From Rebecca billardiae RCC1528 (taxonomy: Eukaryota; Haptophyta), in the NCBI GenBank assembly GCA_965240325.2, contig OZ251222.1:2790001-2854000 (forward strand): DNA of 64,000 nucleotides, read 5' to 3'. The notes under the pieces are model-generated. The model was not told the origin of the DNA. It searched no databases and was given only the letters and a program-made list of their open reading frames with translations. Below are positions 12,819 through 22,174 of the stretch, piece by piece. Made by a program: the position numbers and the translations under genes. Each line of letters opens with the position of its first letter. Position 1 is the first letter of the stretch.

Positions 12819-14833
12819 TCAGTTGTTGCTCAAAGCTGTCGCCGAGACGAAGCTGCCGACGCATCGCACGGCGTCTGTGCACGTGCGGAGGTGCTCGAGC
12901 GTCTGCTTGAGCCCCTCTTCGCTCGAGTGGCCGCCACATTCGGCAAAGAAGCACACCTCTGTGCCACCGCCCATCGGGTCCGGGTACGGGTGAATGTTCT
13001 CGACGTTGACGCCGCGCTGCGTGAACACCTCGAGCACGCGCGCGAGGGTGCCCGCGGTGTGAGGCACCTGGAAATAGAGCAGGCTCCGGTCCTGGGACGG
13101 GGCAGGGGCGCGGCGCGGGGGGAGGGGGGCTTGAGAGGCGGGTGCGGCGGCACACGCGAGGCGATCGTCTTCGCGCGCGCGCGCACCATCCCCGTGGCGA
13201 GCGCCTGCGGCGAGGACGAGACGACCAGGAATCGTGAGAAGGCGTAGGCGGGGCGGGGCACATTCTCCGCGAGCACGGTCGCGCTGAGCGCCTCCGCGTC
13301 GACGCGCGAGCACAGGACGGCCGCCTGCGTGGCGGGGCGGCGCGCGGCGCGCGGTCGTGCCGGCGTGGCTGAGCGCATGTGCAGCGCGGCCTGCGCGCGG
13401 CGCTGGGCTGGTGCACGCGAGACCGGGCGCGGGACGGGTGGCGGCCGAGGGCGAGCGCGTGCCGCTGCCTCACCGTGGCGTCGGCGAGCACGTCGGCCGC
13501 AGCCGCGTGCGCGGGCAGCCCCGCCACCTGCGCCTCGGGCACGGTGGACGACAGCCACTCCTCCAGGTGGGCGAGGCGCGGCAGTGGGCCGTACACCTTG
13601 CGCACCGCGGACAGCGGCCCGGCCGACCTGCTCACCAGCAGCAGCGGCTCGTCGGCCACGAGCACGTCCGCGCACACGTGCAGCTCGGCGGTGGCGAGCC
13701 GGTGGAACGTGGGTACGTCCAGCACGCCCATCGCGTCGGTGAGGGGCACGACGGCGTAGCGCGCCTGAGGGCGGGCGGCGTGGAGTCGGCGGCCGGTCAG
13801 CGCCGCGTGGGGGGGAGGGAAGCGCGCGCACGCGCGCGAGACGACGCGCAGCCGCGCCGCGCGCAGAGGGCCGCGCGCGCTCGGAGCGCCGCGCGCACAC
13901 CTTCCCCGAGAGCACCGTCGCGAGCGCGGCCGAGACGCCGGTGCACGGCACGTGCGTCACGGCCTGCGCCAGGCCGGGCGCGGGGGCTTTGGAGCTGAAG
14001 TGCGCCTCGGCGGCGCGGCGGCTGCGCGCGTCCGCGTGCGCCACGTGGCATCCGCCCAGCCGCTCGAGCAGGTACAGCACCTCGACTTCCTTGGTGAGCG
14101 GGATGATGTGGTCGCGGTACAGCGCCACAATCAGCTCGGGGTCGACCTTGTACGCGGGCTGCGTGGAGCGCTCGCCGGGGGCGCCCTCGATGTCCTGGCC
14201 GTACGCCGACGCCTTCGCGTGCACGCGCCGCAGCAGCTTCGCCTCCACCGCCGCGTTGGTGAGCAGCTCCATGATGCCGTCCGCGTCGCGCGCCTGTATC
14301 AGCCGCGTGTACTCTTCGGGCTGCGAGCGGAACTTGGACTCGGCGACGAACTTGCCGTAGTGGATGCGCTTCGACAGAGCCTGGAGCACGGTGATGTCGC
14401 AGAGCGTCGCAGAGCCGTACTGCGTGTCGTCGCCTGGCGGGCACACCGACGGCACGATGCGCGTGAGGTAGATCGCCTTGATCTGGTCGTTGACGTTGAT
14501 TGCGTTCGGATGGAGCACGACCGAGGTGGGGAGCGTGTCGAGGGACGGCGCGGGCAGCTTGGAGGGGAAGAAGGCGTGCTCCTCGGGCGCGGTGTAACGC
14601 CGCACGCTCGCGTGCAGCCGCTCGTGCTCGAGCAGCATGTGGTCGAGGAACGTGCGCACCGAGTCGTTCAGCACCTTGGTGAACGCCGGGTGGTTGAGCT
14701 CGGAGGTGGCGGCGTTTTGGCAGAACTGCGCGCGCTCAATTAGCGCGAAGATGATCGTCTCTTCCTGGCGGATGAGCGACGAGCGGATCTGGTCGAGGTC
14801 GAGCATGCCGCTGCCGTCACCTGGGGAAGGCAT
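12819..14833 (-). CDS. Bifunctional chorismate mutase (eukaryotic AroQ) - prephenate dehydratase with ACT domain
   Basis: Four exons, phase 0 junctions: 14833-13901, 13764-13474, 13324-13187 and 13091-12819; 544 residues. Residues 10-270 are a full-length eukaryotic chorismate mutase: LDQIRSSLIRQEETIIF holds the active-site Arg (R17) and Glu, and KVDPELIVALYRDHIIPLTK is the C-terminal helix. Residues about 272-454 align with prephenate dehydratase (ARYAVVPLTDAMG; FHRLATAELHVCADVLV; FSRFLVV), and 455-544 form an ACT domain (VPHTAGTLARVLEVF). Together these would turn chorismate into phenylpyruvate. Odd points: the GPxGT-like N-terminal motif is missing, the usual PIENS reads PLTDA, the catalytic TRF reads SRF (438-440), and the ACT ESRP signature reads IHPYPDP. 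The dehydratase half may be altered or regulatory. No plastid leader is visible. Confidence 0.82.
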
Positions 14834-15769
14834 GGCAACCGCGATGGCGCGATTCGCCGGGCGTCAGGCCGCCATCGACGGGAAGGAATTGAGTCGTGAC
14901 GCCTGTCCGATGACGCAGCACGTGGCTGCCCAGCCGCCGCCCGGCCGGTTGTTATTGATTTAATTAAAACGGCCCGCCATAAGAGACGCACACAGGTCCT
15001 AGGCAGAACAGTGACGACGGTGGGGCGAGGACGACGGGCGCTGGCGCGCCGCGAGGCGGCCGCAGCCCTTGTCCAGGCCTCGCAGGCGGACGGGTGAACG
15101 CGCGAATCATCCGTTCACATCATTCATCAATCTTCCGACGCGGCGCTGCCCGCTCGGCGCTCGGGCACGCGCTCGCCGTTATAATTTAGTGTTTAAGTAT
15201 ATAGCTAGTCGCTAGCTAGTATAAGCTGCTACCAGTCGCAGCGCCCGCGGCTAGTGGCGTAAAGCCCGTAGTTCGTAACTATACTCGTCGGATCACAGTA
15301 TCGTCATCATGTATAACTTGTAGTAGTAACATGGCATCAGCACTTCATCATCCATGGGCGGTGCAAGACAGGCCGGGGCCGTAACAGACGGTACTACTCA
15401 GGCAGCCGGGGCGTCAATACGATTCACGACGATCTGCTCGCCTGCCTGAGCTGTGTGCGTCTCTTATTCAGCTGATGATTGGTAGTAAACTGATGTACCG
15501 TGTATTGTACAATCGTGCTCAGCCAGCAGCCTCTCGGCCCGCAGTAGTGCGCGCACTTGCCTCGCCACTGCGTCTGCTGGCACGCCGTGGATGAAGATGA
15601 TCCATATTGCGGATTTGTGGTGCCCCAGCAGCCTTGATGCATCCCACGCCGGTGGCATCGCAAGTCGGGGCGAGGGCATCGCGCCAACGCTGCCTTCGCG
15701 CGTTCTCGCTCATCAGCCGATCGCGATGGTTGAACGCTGCAACGGCCGTGATGAGATGGGGGGCGACAC
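14834..15769. other. Intergenic, no gene seen
   Basis: Between the start of the minus-strand chorismate mutase gene and the stop of the minus-strand PanB gene. Includes an AT-rich stretch near 15,180-15,330 with short inverted CTAG-rich sequences. No supported frame. Confidence 0.55.
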
Positions 15770-17104
15770 TCACGCTGCGGTGCTGGCGTCAATGGCATCG
15801 GGCGCGTCAGGCCCGTCCTCCGCCGGCATCTCGTCCACCACGTCGGCCGCGTCAGCCTGGGTGAGAGCGCGCCACTCGCGGGCGGGCATGGAGAAGGAGT
15901 GCTCGGGCGCAGGGAACTGGCCAGCGTCCACCTCAGCCACGTACTGCAGCAGCGCGCGCTCGGCAATCGCGCCGAGCGCAGCGTACCGCCTGGAGAACTT
16001 GGGCTGGAAGCGGTCGTACAGGCCGAGCAGGTCGTGCATGACCTGCACCTGGCCGCTCGTGCCCACGCCGGCGCCGATGCCGATGGTCGGCACCTCGAGG
16101 CGCTGCGTGACGAGCGCGGCCACCTCCGCCGGTACGCACTCGAGCACGACGGCAAAGCAGCCCGCGTGCTGCAGTGCGAGCGCGTCCTCGAGCAGCTCGC
16201 GCGCGGCATGCGCCGTCTTGCCCTGGACGCGGTACCCGCCCAATACGGCGTGCGTCTGCGGCGTGAGCCCGACGTGGCCCATCACGGCGATCCCCGCGTC
16301 CGCCAGCGCGCGCACCTGCGGCAGCACGCGCCGACCACCCTCGAGCTTGACTGCGTCCGCGCCCGCCTCCTTCAGAAGGCGCGTGCTGTTGCGCAGCGCG
16401 TCGCCCTCGCCGAGGTACGAGCCGAAGGGGAGGTCGACGACCATGAAGGCGTGCGGCGCGCCGCGCCGCGCCGCCTTCGCGTGGTGCACCATCTCGCACA
16501 TCGTCACGGGCGTCGTCGAGTCGTACCCCAGGACCACCATCCCGAGGGAGTCGCCGACGAGAACGACGTCGACGCCCGCGCGCTCCGCGAGCTGCGCGGA
16601 GGGGTAGTCGTACGCCGTGACGACGGAGATCGGCTTGGAGGCCTCGTACTTGTTGAAGAGCTGGCGAACGGTCGTCTTGACCGGCTGCGCCGGCGATGCC
16701 GCCCCTCCGGACGCGTCGATGCTCGGCACGCCCGGCGGGCCATTCTCTGGCGCGGGCAGCGGCACGTGTGAATCGCCCGTGCCTGCGGAGCCTGTGTACA
16801 AGCCGCGGGCGTGGGGCGGCGTAGGCAGCATCGGAGATGCCAGCGGCCCCAATGTCTTCCACGTCAGCCCCCGAAGAGCGCCCGGCGCAGCATGAGCCTT
16901 CTTCGGCGCGGATGCATGCCAGCCCGCAATGAAGAGGCTGTGCGCGCGCGGCCAGCGCTTGAAGTAGCTCGCTACGTTGGACGGCGATGAGACGGGCAGT
17001 CCAGGCATCGTCGACGCACGAGCCACCTTGTACCCGCTACGCCCGATGGGCCGGATGACTGCCACGATGGCCGCGAGCGGCCGCGCCGCCATCGGAGCGA
17101 CCAT
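15770..17104 (-). CDS. panB: Ketopantoate hydroxymethyltransferase
   Basis: Catalyses transfer of a hydroxymethyl group from methylene-tetrahydrofolate to 2-oxoisovalerate, the first committed step of pantothenate and coenzyme A synthesis. Single exon, 444 residues from 17104. The TIM-barrel domain spans residues about 143-410 and keeps the metal-ligand Asp residues (VVLVGDSLGMV and VVDLPFGSY) and the catalytic Glu (VVLECVP); GIGAGVGTSGQVQVMHDLLG is also typical. The first 140 residues are Arg/Ala-rich and acid-poor at the start (MAARPLAAIVAVIRPIGRSG), consistent with a mitochondrial presequence as in plant and fungal PanB. Another in-frame ATG at 17092 is equally possible. The frame stays open upstream to 17725, but that part overlaps the divergent plus-strand gene and is not credible. 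Confidence 0.88.
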   Translation of the reverse strand: MVAPMAARPLAAIVAVIRPIGRSGYKVARASTMPGLPVSSPSNVASYFKRWPRAHSLFIAGWHASAPKKAHAAPGALRGLTWKTLGPLASPMLPTPPHARGLYTGSAGTGDSHVPLPAPENGPPGVPSIDASGGAASPAQPVKTTVRQLFNKYEASKPISVVTAYDYPSAQLAERAGVDVVLVGDSLGMVVLGYDSTTPVTMCEMVHHAKAARRGAPHAFMVVDLPFGSYLGEGDALRNSTRLLKEAGADAVKLEGGRRVLPQVRALADAGIAVMGHVGLTPQTHAVLGGYRVQGKTAHAARELLEDALALQHAGCFAVVLECVPAEVAALVTQRLEVPTIGIGAGVGTSGQVQVMHDLLGLYDRFQPKFSRRYAALGAIAERALLQYVAEVDAGQFPAPEHSFSMPAREWRALTQADAADVVDEMPAEDGPDAPDAIDASTAA

Positions 17105-17246
17105 CCGCCGCTCCGTGGACGCGCACCTGGACACAGCCTGCTGACCACCTGCGGCCGGGCCAATGACGATGCCAGAATGATGCGGCCGCCGAATCTCAAA
17201 TCTCGACGTCAGGAAATCACCTCGAGCCCGTCCGTGCACGCCGGCG
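17105..17246. promoter_or_regulatory. Divergent promoter region (panB / membrane protein)
   Basis: Only 142 bp separate the two divergent start codons, so both promoters and 5' leaders must lie here or overlap coding sequence. No TATA box is obvious. Confidence 0.45.
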
Positions 17247-18776
17247 ATGGGGGCCGTCCGCACGCCGCCGTCGCACGCGAGCGTGCACGCGGTGCAGCTC
17301 GATTCGCTCCTCTCGCTGGCGCAGAGCGAAGCTACCGGCGTCAGCAACTGCGCGCAGACACCATCAGCAGCCAGCTCTGCGCCTGCCGCACTCGACACAC
17401 TCGCCGTGTTCGCTTGTGGCGTGCTTGTCCAGGTGAGCGCAGTCGGCTTGCAGGCGCTGGCAGCGCGCAGAGGCGGCGAGGTGCTCGCCCAGACGAGTGC
17501 CGTGATCTGGATGGTATTCGACACCCTTGCCACCATGTCCCTCGTTCGCCTCGCCGTTCCCCCGGCATATCGCAACTGTGCCGCAGGGTGGGGAGCGTGC
17601 TGCCTCTGTGGCGCCATGCTTGTCTCGTGGTACGAGCGACCGTCCGCGATGCTGGCGTACGTATACCATCCGCTTCTCCTGCTCGCAACGGTATTCCCAC
17701 CATCGATACGGCTCCCAGGCGCCACCCGCGAGGGCTCATCCGCGCGCGAGCGCGACCTGCTCGCCCGCGTGCTGTTGCTATGGCTTGCGCTCTACTTCCT
17801 CACCTCGCCGTTGCTGTCGATCGTGGTGATGCTCGGCGACGCGCTGGTGCGCCGCTTCACAAGCATGCCGTCGACGGCGCTGCTCCCGCTGCTGCTGAAC
17901 ATCGCCCGAAGCTTTGCAAGTGCCGTGCTCCGGCCAGTCGCGCGAGCACTCGACTCGCGCTGCTCAAGAGCAGAAGCAGCTGCCACTGCCGTGCGGCCCA
18001 GGTCCGCACACAGCTCTGAGCCCCTGCGTGCCGCGCCGAATCCTGTCTTCCTGCTCGCGGCCATGCTTGCCAACGGCACGGTCTACTTGGGCGCGGGCAC
18101 GCAGCTCTATGCAAACTATCCCGGCACGGGCCAGTGCGCTGTGCTCGCGACATCGCACATCGTGCAGCTCTGGCTGAAGTGGGGCGTGCGCGGCTCGCGT
18201 GCGCTCTGGCAGCGCGCGTCACAAACGGTGAGGCCACGTGCGCTGCGCGACCTGATCCTCTCGCCCGCGTTGACTTTCGAGGAGCATGCGGAGGGCATGC
18301 ACGCCGAGTTCATCATCGACGCATGCGTGCGCGCCGGGCTCTGGGTGTGCTACTTCTGCCGCCGCTACTTGCTCCACGACTTCTACATGTACAGCTGCTA
18401 CGAGATGGCGGCAGAGGCCGGCATGCTGGAAGACGGCGCGCTCGCGATGGGCACCTGTGCGCGCGTGCTGAGCATGGCGACGCAGTGGACGTGGATGGCG
18501 GCCGCGGTCGACTTGGTGACGTCCGCTCTGATCTGGCGCGCTGTTTATGCCGACGCGCCGAACAGCATGGCCCCTCCCGGCCTGGCCTCTCTCTTGCGCA
18601 GGCGCGCCGGGCTGGCATTCGCTATATTTGGGTTCGCTCTGTGTTCGCTGAACTTCCCGCTGAACGACGCGCTCGTTGGTCGCGGGGCCTCGCTGGCCAA
18701 AAAGGAGGTCGTGCCAGGGCTGATGCCCAGGGTGGGCCCTGGGCCACTACTGCTCTCTAGCATCATCTCTGAGTAG
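17247..18776 (+). CDS. Multi-pass membrane protein of unknown family
   Basis: 509 residues, single exon, diverging from panB. I do not recognise the family. Hydrophobic segments appear near residues 47-70, 82-103, 112-127, 135-152, 172-192 and 210-225, then 268-290 (VFLLAAMLANGTVYLGAGTQ), 355-370 (AGLWVCYFCRRYLL) and 420-480. A charged, Ser/Ala-rich loop lies at about 235-265. Roughly eight or nine helices are expected. Acidic and aromatic residues in FEEHAEGMHAEFIIDACVRA and HDFYMYSCYEM sit between helices and may line a site. No signal peptide or plastid leader is clear. The continuous frame, hydrophobic periodicity and codon use support a real gene. Confidence 0.65.
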   Translation: MGAVRTPPSHASVHAVQLDSLLSLAQSEATGVSNCAQTPSAASSAPAALDTLAVFACGVLVQVSAVGLQALAARRGGEVLAQTSAVIWMVFDTLATMSLVRLAVPPAYRNCAAGWGACCLCGAMLVSWYERPSAMLAYVYHPLLLLATVFPPSIRLPGATREGSSARERDLLARVLLLWLALYFLTSPLLSIVVMLGDALVRRFTSMPSTALLPLLLNIARSFASAVLRPVARALDSRCSRAEAAATAVRPRSAHSSEPLRAAPNPVFLLAAMLANGTVYLGAGTQLYANYPGTGQCAVLATSHIVQLWLKWGVRGSRALWQRASQTVRPRALRDLILSPALTFEEHAEGMHAEFIIDACVRAGLWVCYFCRRYLLHDFYMYSCYEMAAEAGMLEDGALAMGTCARVLSMATQWTWMAAAVDLVTSALIWRAVYADAPNSMAPPGLASLLRRRAGLAFAIFGFALCSLNFPLNDALVGRGASLAKKEVVPGLMPRVGPGPLLLSSIISE

Positions 18777-19477
18777 TGGCGCGCGGAGTCGTGTCACTAG
18801 TGACGGTCAGGCGGTGCCACCACGTCCACGGCCCGCGCCGGCGCCCGCGGTCCTGACCGCGCCTGATGCGGGCAGATGGCGATGCCGGATGCGGCATCCA
18901 GTGACACTGTCACACTGACAGTGTAACTGTGACTAGTGGCGCGGGACGGTGGGCTAATTGGCTGACTACATCACCGTACTCAGCAGGCAGTTACTAGTTA
19001 GCAGTACACGCGGACCGGATTACATCGACCACTTAATTCGATCTGACCGTTGATTGAATTGAACTATTATAAGAACTCTTTGCCAGCGTCCCGCCACTGC
19101 GCGGCGGAGAAGCAGTGTACTACTAGTTAGCAGAAGTTGGCGTCAATCACGCCAGAACCAACTGTATCATAGTCTCAGTAGTGTCAGCTCTAAGTAGTAA
19201 GTTCAAAGTGTCAGCAGGCATCATGATCATCGCCAGCCGATCCGGGAGCCAGCCCGGACCAGCGCCCCCACCGTCAGGCGGCGGAGATTTCATCTCCTGT
19301 GAGTTCCGTCGGCGCACAGATGTGACGCGAAGTCGCGACTCGCGAACGGCCGCGTCACAACGCATCACCGTCAGCCAGCCCTCAATCACCGGCAAGGCAA
19401 GATCGGCACGCATTCCGGCGGCGCGCGCGCACACACCACCGACACACACCCCTCCCGCCCATTGCATTCTCTAAGCC
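18777..19477. other. Intergenic, no gene seen
   Basis: Contains AT-rich tracts around 18,950-19,200, consistent with 3' flank of the membrane-protein gene and promoter of the lactonase-like gene. Confidence 0.55.
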
Positions 19478-20596
19478 ATGATGCTCGGGCTGATGGCTAT
19501 TGCCGCTCTGGCAAGCGTGGGGGAGGTCCTTGAGGATTTTGCGCCCATCGAGGTGATCGACGAGAGCTTCCTTGATATCGTCGACCCAGCCGCGCGTCTC
19601 ACACGCGTTGCGTGGCTGGATGGCGCGCGCACGGAGGGCCCGGCATGGGTCTGGGAGATTGGAGCGCTGTCTTTTACGACGGGTAACTGCCCGACTGACG
19701 GCGACTGGGACGACACGTACATCGCGGGTGCGGGTGGGAAGGTGCATCCCGGCGGTTCGCAGCCCATGCTGCGCCACTCCAACCACTCGAATGGGCAGAC
19801 GATCGACTTCACCGGGCTGGGCATTTACGTGTGCGAGACGACCGGGCGACAAGTGAGTCTCATCCGGCTAGATGAGCACGGCCGGACGATTGCGTATAAG
19901 ACCGTCGTGAACAACTACCGTGGCACGCCGCTCAACTCGCCCAATGACGTCGTCGTCAAGTCGGACGGCTCCCTGTGGTTCACAGACCCGAGCTATGGCT
20001 GCATCCAGTTCCCGGAGCAGAAGTGCTCGCTTCCCGGGAACGTGTACCGCTTTGACCCGAAGACGGCTGAGCTCACGCTCGTCTACACCGGTCTGGACAA
20101 GCCGAACGGCCTCGCGTTCAGCCTGAACGAAGAGAAGCTGTACGTGACCGACTCTGGCGCGATGCACGCAGACTTTGACCCGTCGCGGCCGCACGAGGTG
20201 CTCGAGTTCGACGTGCGCGGGGACGGCGCGGATAGCGCGCTGGTGAACAAGCGGGTGTTCGCCGACATCACGCCGGGGATCCCCGACGGCCTCAAGATCG
20301 ACGGCTGGGGCAACGTGTACGTCGCGGCCGGCGATGGCGTTCAGGTCTTCAACCCGGAGGGCGTGCTGCTCGGCAAGATCCACACGCCGCCCTACCCGTC
20401 CAAGTTTGCGAGCCTGACCGCGCCGTACGGGCAGTGCTCCAACCTGGAGACAGGTGGTGCGCTGGGCACACCGCCATCACCGCATTACCTCCGCCACGTC
20501 TTCTACATCGCCGCAGGCCCGGGCCTCTACTCGATCACGCTCAAGTCCGCCGGTGGCAGTCGGCCCCAACCCAACCCGCCATCCGGCCTGCAGTGA
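19478..20596 (+). CDS. SMP-30/gluconolactonase-like secreted beta-propeller
   Basis: 372 residues, single exon. A short hydrophobic N-terminus (MMLGLMAIAALASVG) suggests secretion. The six-bladed propeller signature follows: TEGPAWV supplies the metal-binding Glu, NSPNDVVVKSDGSLWFTDP the substrate-side Asn and blade motif, KPNGLAFSLNEEKLYVTDS the metal-binding Asn, and PDGLKIDGWGNVYVA the metal-binding Asp. Family members hydrolyse lactones such as gluconolactone or organophosphates using a divalent cation; the particular substrate here is unknown. Paired Cys residues (GNCPTDG, CIQFPEQKC, GQCSN) fit an extracellular protein. Confidence 0.85.
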   Translation: MMLGLMAIAALASVGEVLEDFAPIEVIDESFLDIVDPAARLTRVAWLDGARTEGPAWVWEIGALSFTTGNCPTDGDWDDTYIAGAGGKVHPGGSQPMLRHSNHSNGQTIDFTGLGIYVCETTGRQVSLIRLDEHGRTIAYKTVVNNYRGTPLNSPNDVVVKSDGSLWFTDPSYGCIQFPEQKCSLPGNVYRFDPKTAELTLVYTGLDKPNGLAFSLNEEKLYVTDSGAMHADFDPSRPHEVLEFDVRGDGADSALVNKRVFADITPGIPDGLKIDGWGNVYVAAGDGVQVFNPEGVLLGKIHTPPYPSKFASLTAPYGQCSNLETGGALGTPPSPHYLRHVFYIAAGPGLYSITLKSAGGSRPQPNPPSGLQ

Positions 20597-20802
20597 CAAA
20601 GCCGGATCTCAAGAGGGGCTCGACGTGATTAGCAGTAGGCACGATCGGAGGAGGGCAACTTGAAGGTCCGGACGCTTAACTCAGGCCCGGTGGCATCTGG
20701 CCCCATCTGCCAGCTCTCGATCCTGCCACATGTGACATGTTCACATGAGCGCCCTCCTCGCTCCGCACCGGGGCCATCTCAGAGGCATCTCAGTCTCACC
20801 AG

Positions 20803-21702
20803 TCAGTCACGGTCATCGTCATACTCGTGCGCTGCTGCACCGCGGCGCACGGCGTTGGCCACCTTGGAACGCGCTGAGTTGGTAGCATACTTGCGGATGT
20901 GCTCAAGGTAGCGCTCCTTCTCCGGCACCGTGGAGGCCACCGCGGGCAGGGCGAGCATGCGCTCCAACCAGCGATGATAGTGCTCGAGCTCACCGTCGCG
21001 AGGGATGATGAACTCATCGCCACGGTAGTGCGGGAAAACGTAGAACCGGTAGGCCCAGGGCACGAGTGCAATGTCCACCAGCGACACGTGCTCACCGCAG
21101 AAGAACGGCTGGTCCCCAAGCTCTCGTGCAAACGTGCGCAAAGATGCCACGAGCCCGTCGAATGCCTCCTTCTGCTCGGCGCGGGTTTGCTTGCACAGGA
21201 CCGAGTAGTACGGCGAGCAGCACTTTGCATTCGCCCACGACGCCCAGACTCGCGCACGCGCACGGTCGATGGGGTCTGGCGGCATCAGCGGGGAAGCTGA
21301 GGAGCCGCGGCTGCGAGCGATTTCATCCACAAACTCGACTGTGACCAGGCTCTCCTGGACTGATCTTCCCGAGTGCGGGTCGAGCAGCGTTGGGACCATC
21401 CCAGCTGGGTTGGCGGCAAGCAGCTCTTCGCTCTTCCAATGGTACGCCGCCTCTTCGGTGCGCCCGTCTTCGCCGACTGTCGACGCGCGGACCTCCCACC
21501 CAAGCGCCTCCACCCAATCGTACCGCAGCTTGTGGTGCTCCAGCGCAATCGTGCAGCGCTGCGCGAACGGGCAAAACCAGGCACTGAAGTAGCGCAGGGT
21601 GTCGGCAGTCGCGTGAGGTGATACCGAGCTGGACGTCGTGGACAGCGCACGACCGGCTGCCAACCGGGAGTACCCCGCCGCCATGCGCATCGCCGTCATC
21701 AT
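20803..21702 (-). CDS. Glutathione S-transferase, omega-like, probably mitochondrial
   Basis: 299 residues from the ATG at 21702. The thioredoxin-like half (residues about 34-125) contains WFCPFAQRC, with Cys44 at the position used by omega-class and glutaredoxin-like GSTs instead of Ser or Tyr, and NPAGMVPTLLDP, whose cis-Pro loop binds glutathione. QESLVTVEFVDE supplies the gamma-glutamyl contact. The helical C-terminal half contains FFCGEHVSLVDIALVPWAYR, the usual GST N-capping and hydrophobic staple motif. Residues 1-25 (MAAGYSRLAAGRALSTTSSS) resemble a mitochondrial presequence. Expected activities are thiol transfer and dehydroascorbate or glutathionyl-conjugate reduction. An upstream extension of the frame to 21909 is less likely. 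Confidence 0.85.
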   Translation of the reverse strand: MMTAMRMAAGYSRLAAGRALSTTSSSVSPHATADTLRYFSAWFCPFAQRCTIALEHHKLRYDWVEALGWEVRASTVGEDGRTEEAAYHWKSEELLAANPAGMVPTLLDPHSGRSVQESLVTVEFVDEIARSRGSSASPLMPPDPIDRARARVWASWANAKCCSPYYSVLCKQTRAEQKEAFDGLVASLRTFARELGDQPFFCGEHVSLVDIALVPWAYRFYVFPHYRGDEFIIPRDGELEHYHRWLERMLALPAVASTVPEKERYLEHIRKYATNSARSKVANAVRRGAAAHEYDDDRD

Positions 21703-22174
21703 CAGCGTCGTCACCGCCTCCGATGCAGCAGGCGATGCGCGCGCACAGGTTTGACGCGCCGGACGGCCGATGAATCGATGATGATTATTTTCTGCGCTGA
21801 TGCTTACAGTATTGTTTTTTTTTCGCGCACCCTCGTCGGCTCCCGAAAGCCGAGTAGGGATGACGATGACAGATGATCGCGCTGCCGCAGCGCGCAGTCG
21901 CAGAGCCACCCGGTGCAGGACTCAGACGAACCGGACAACGCCCCTCAGGCGGCGCAGGGGTAGCTAGCACATCATGCCGTGACCTCGTCACTAGAGCAGT
22001 CATCACACCACCGGGACAGCGAGTAAGACGCCACCGCCTGGCGCCGAGCGTCGCCGGCACTGTTGTCACAGTGTGCTGTGACGGCCCGTGTTCCGACTCC
22101 GAGCGTCACGACCGTCCGGCTTCCGTCGACCGTCGACCCTGAGAGACCTGATCGGACTGGTGTGTGAGCGGCTG
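21703..22174. other. Intergenic, no gene seen
   Basis: 472 bp between the GST start and the stop of the kinase gene; includes a T-rich run near 21,813-21,823. Confidence 0.55.

Noticed and set aside
17104-17725. N-terminal extension of PanB
   Set aside because: The frame is open, but it overlaps the divergent membrane-protein gene and lacks targeting or domain features.
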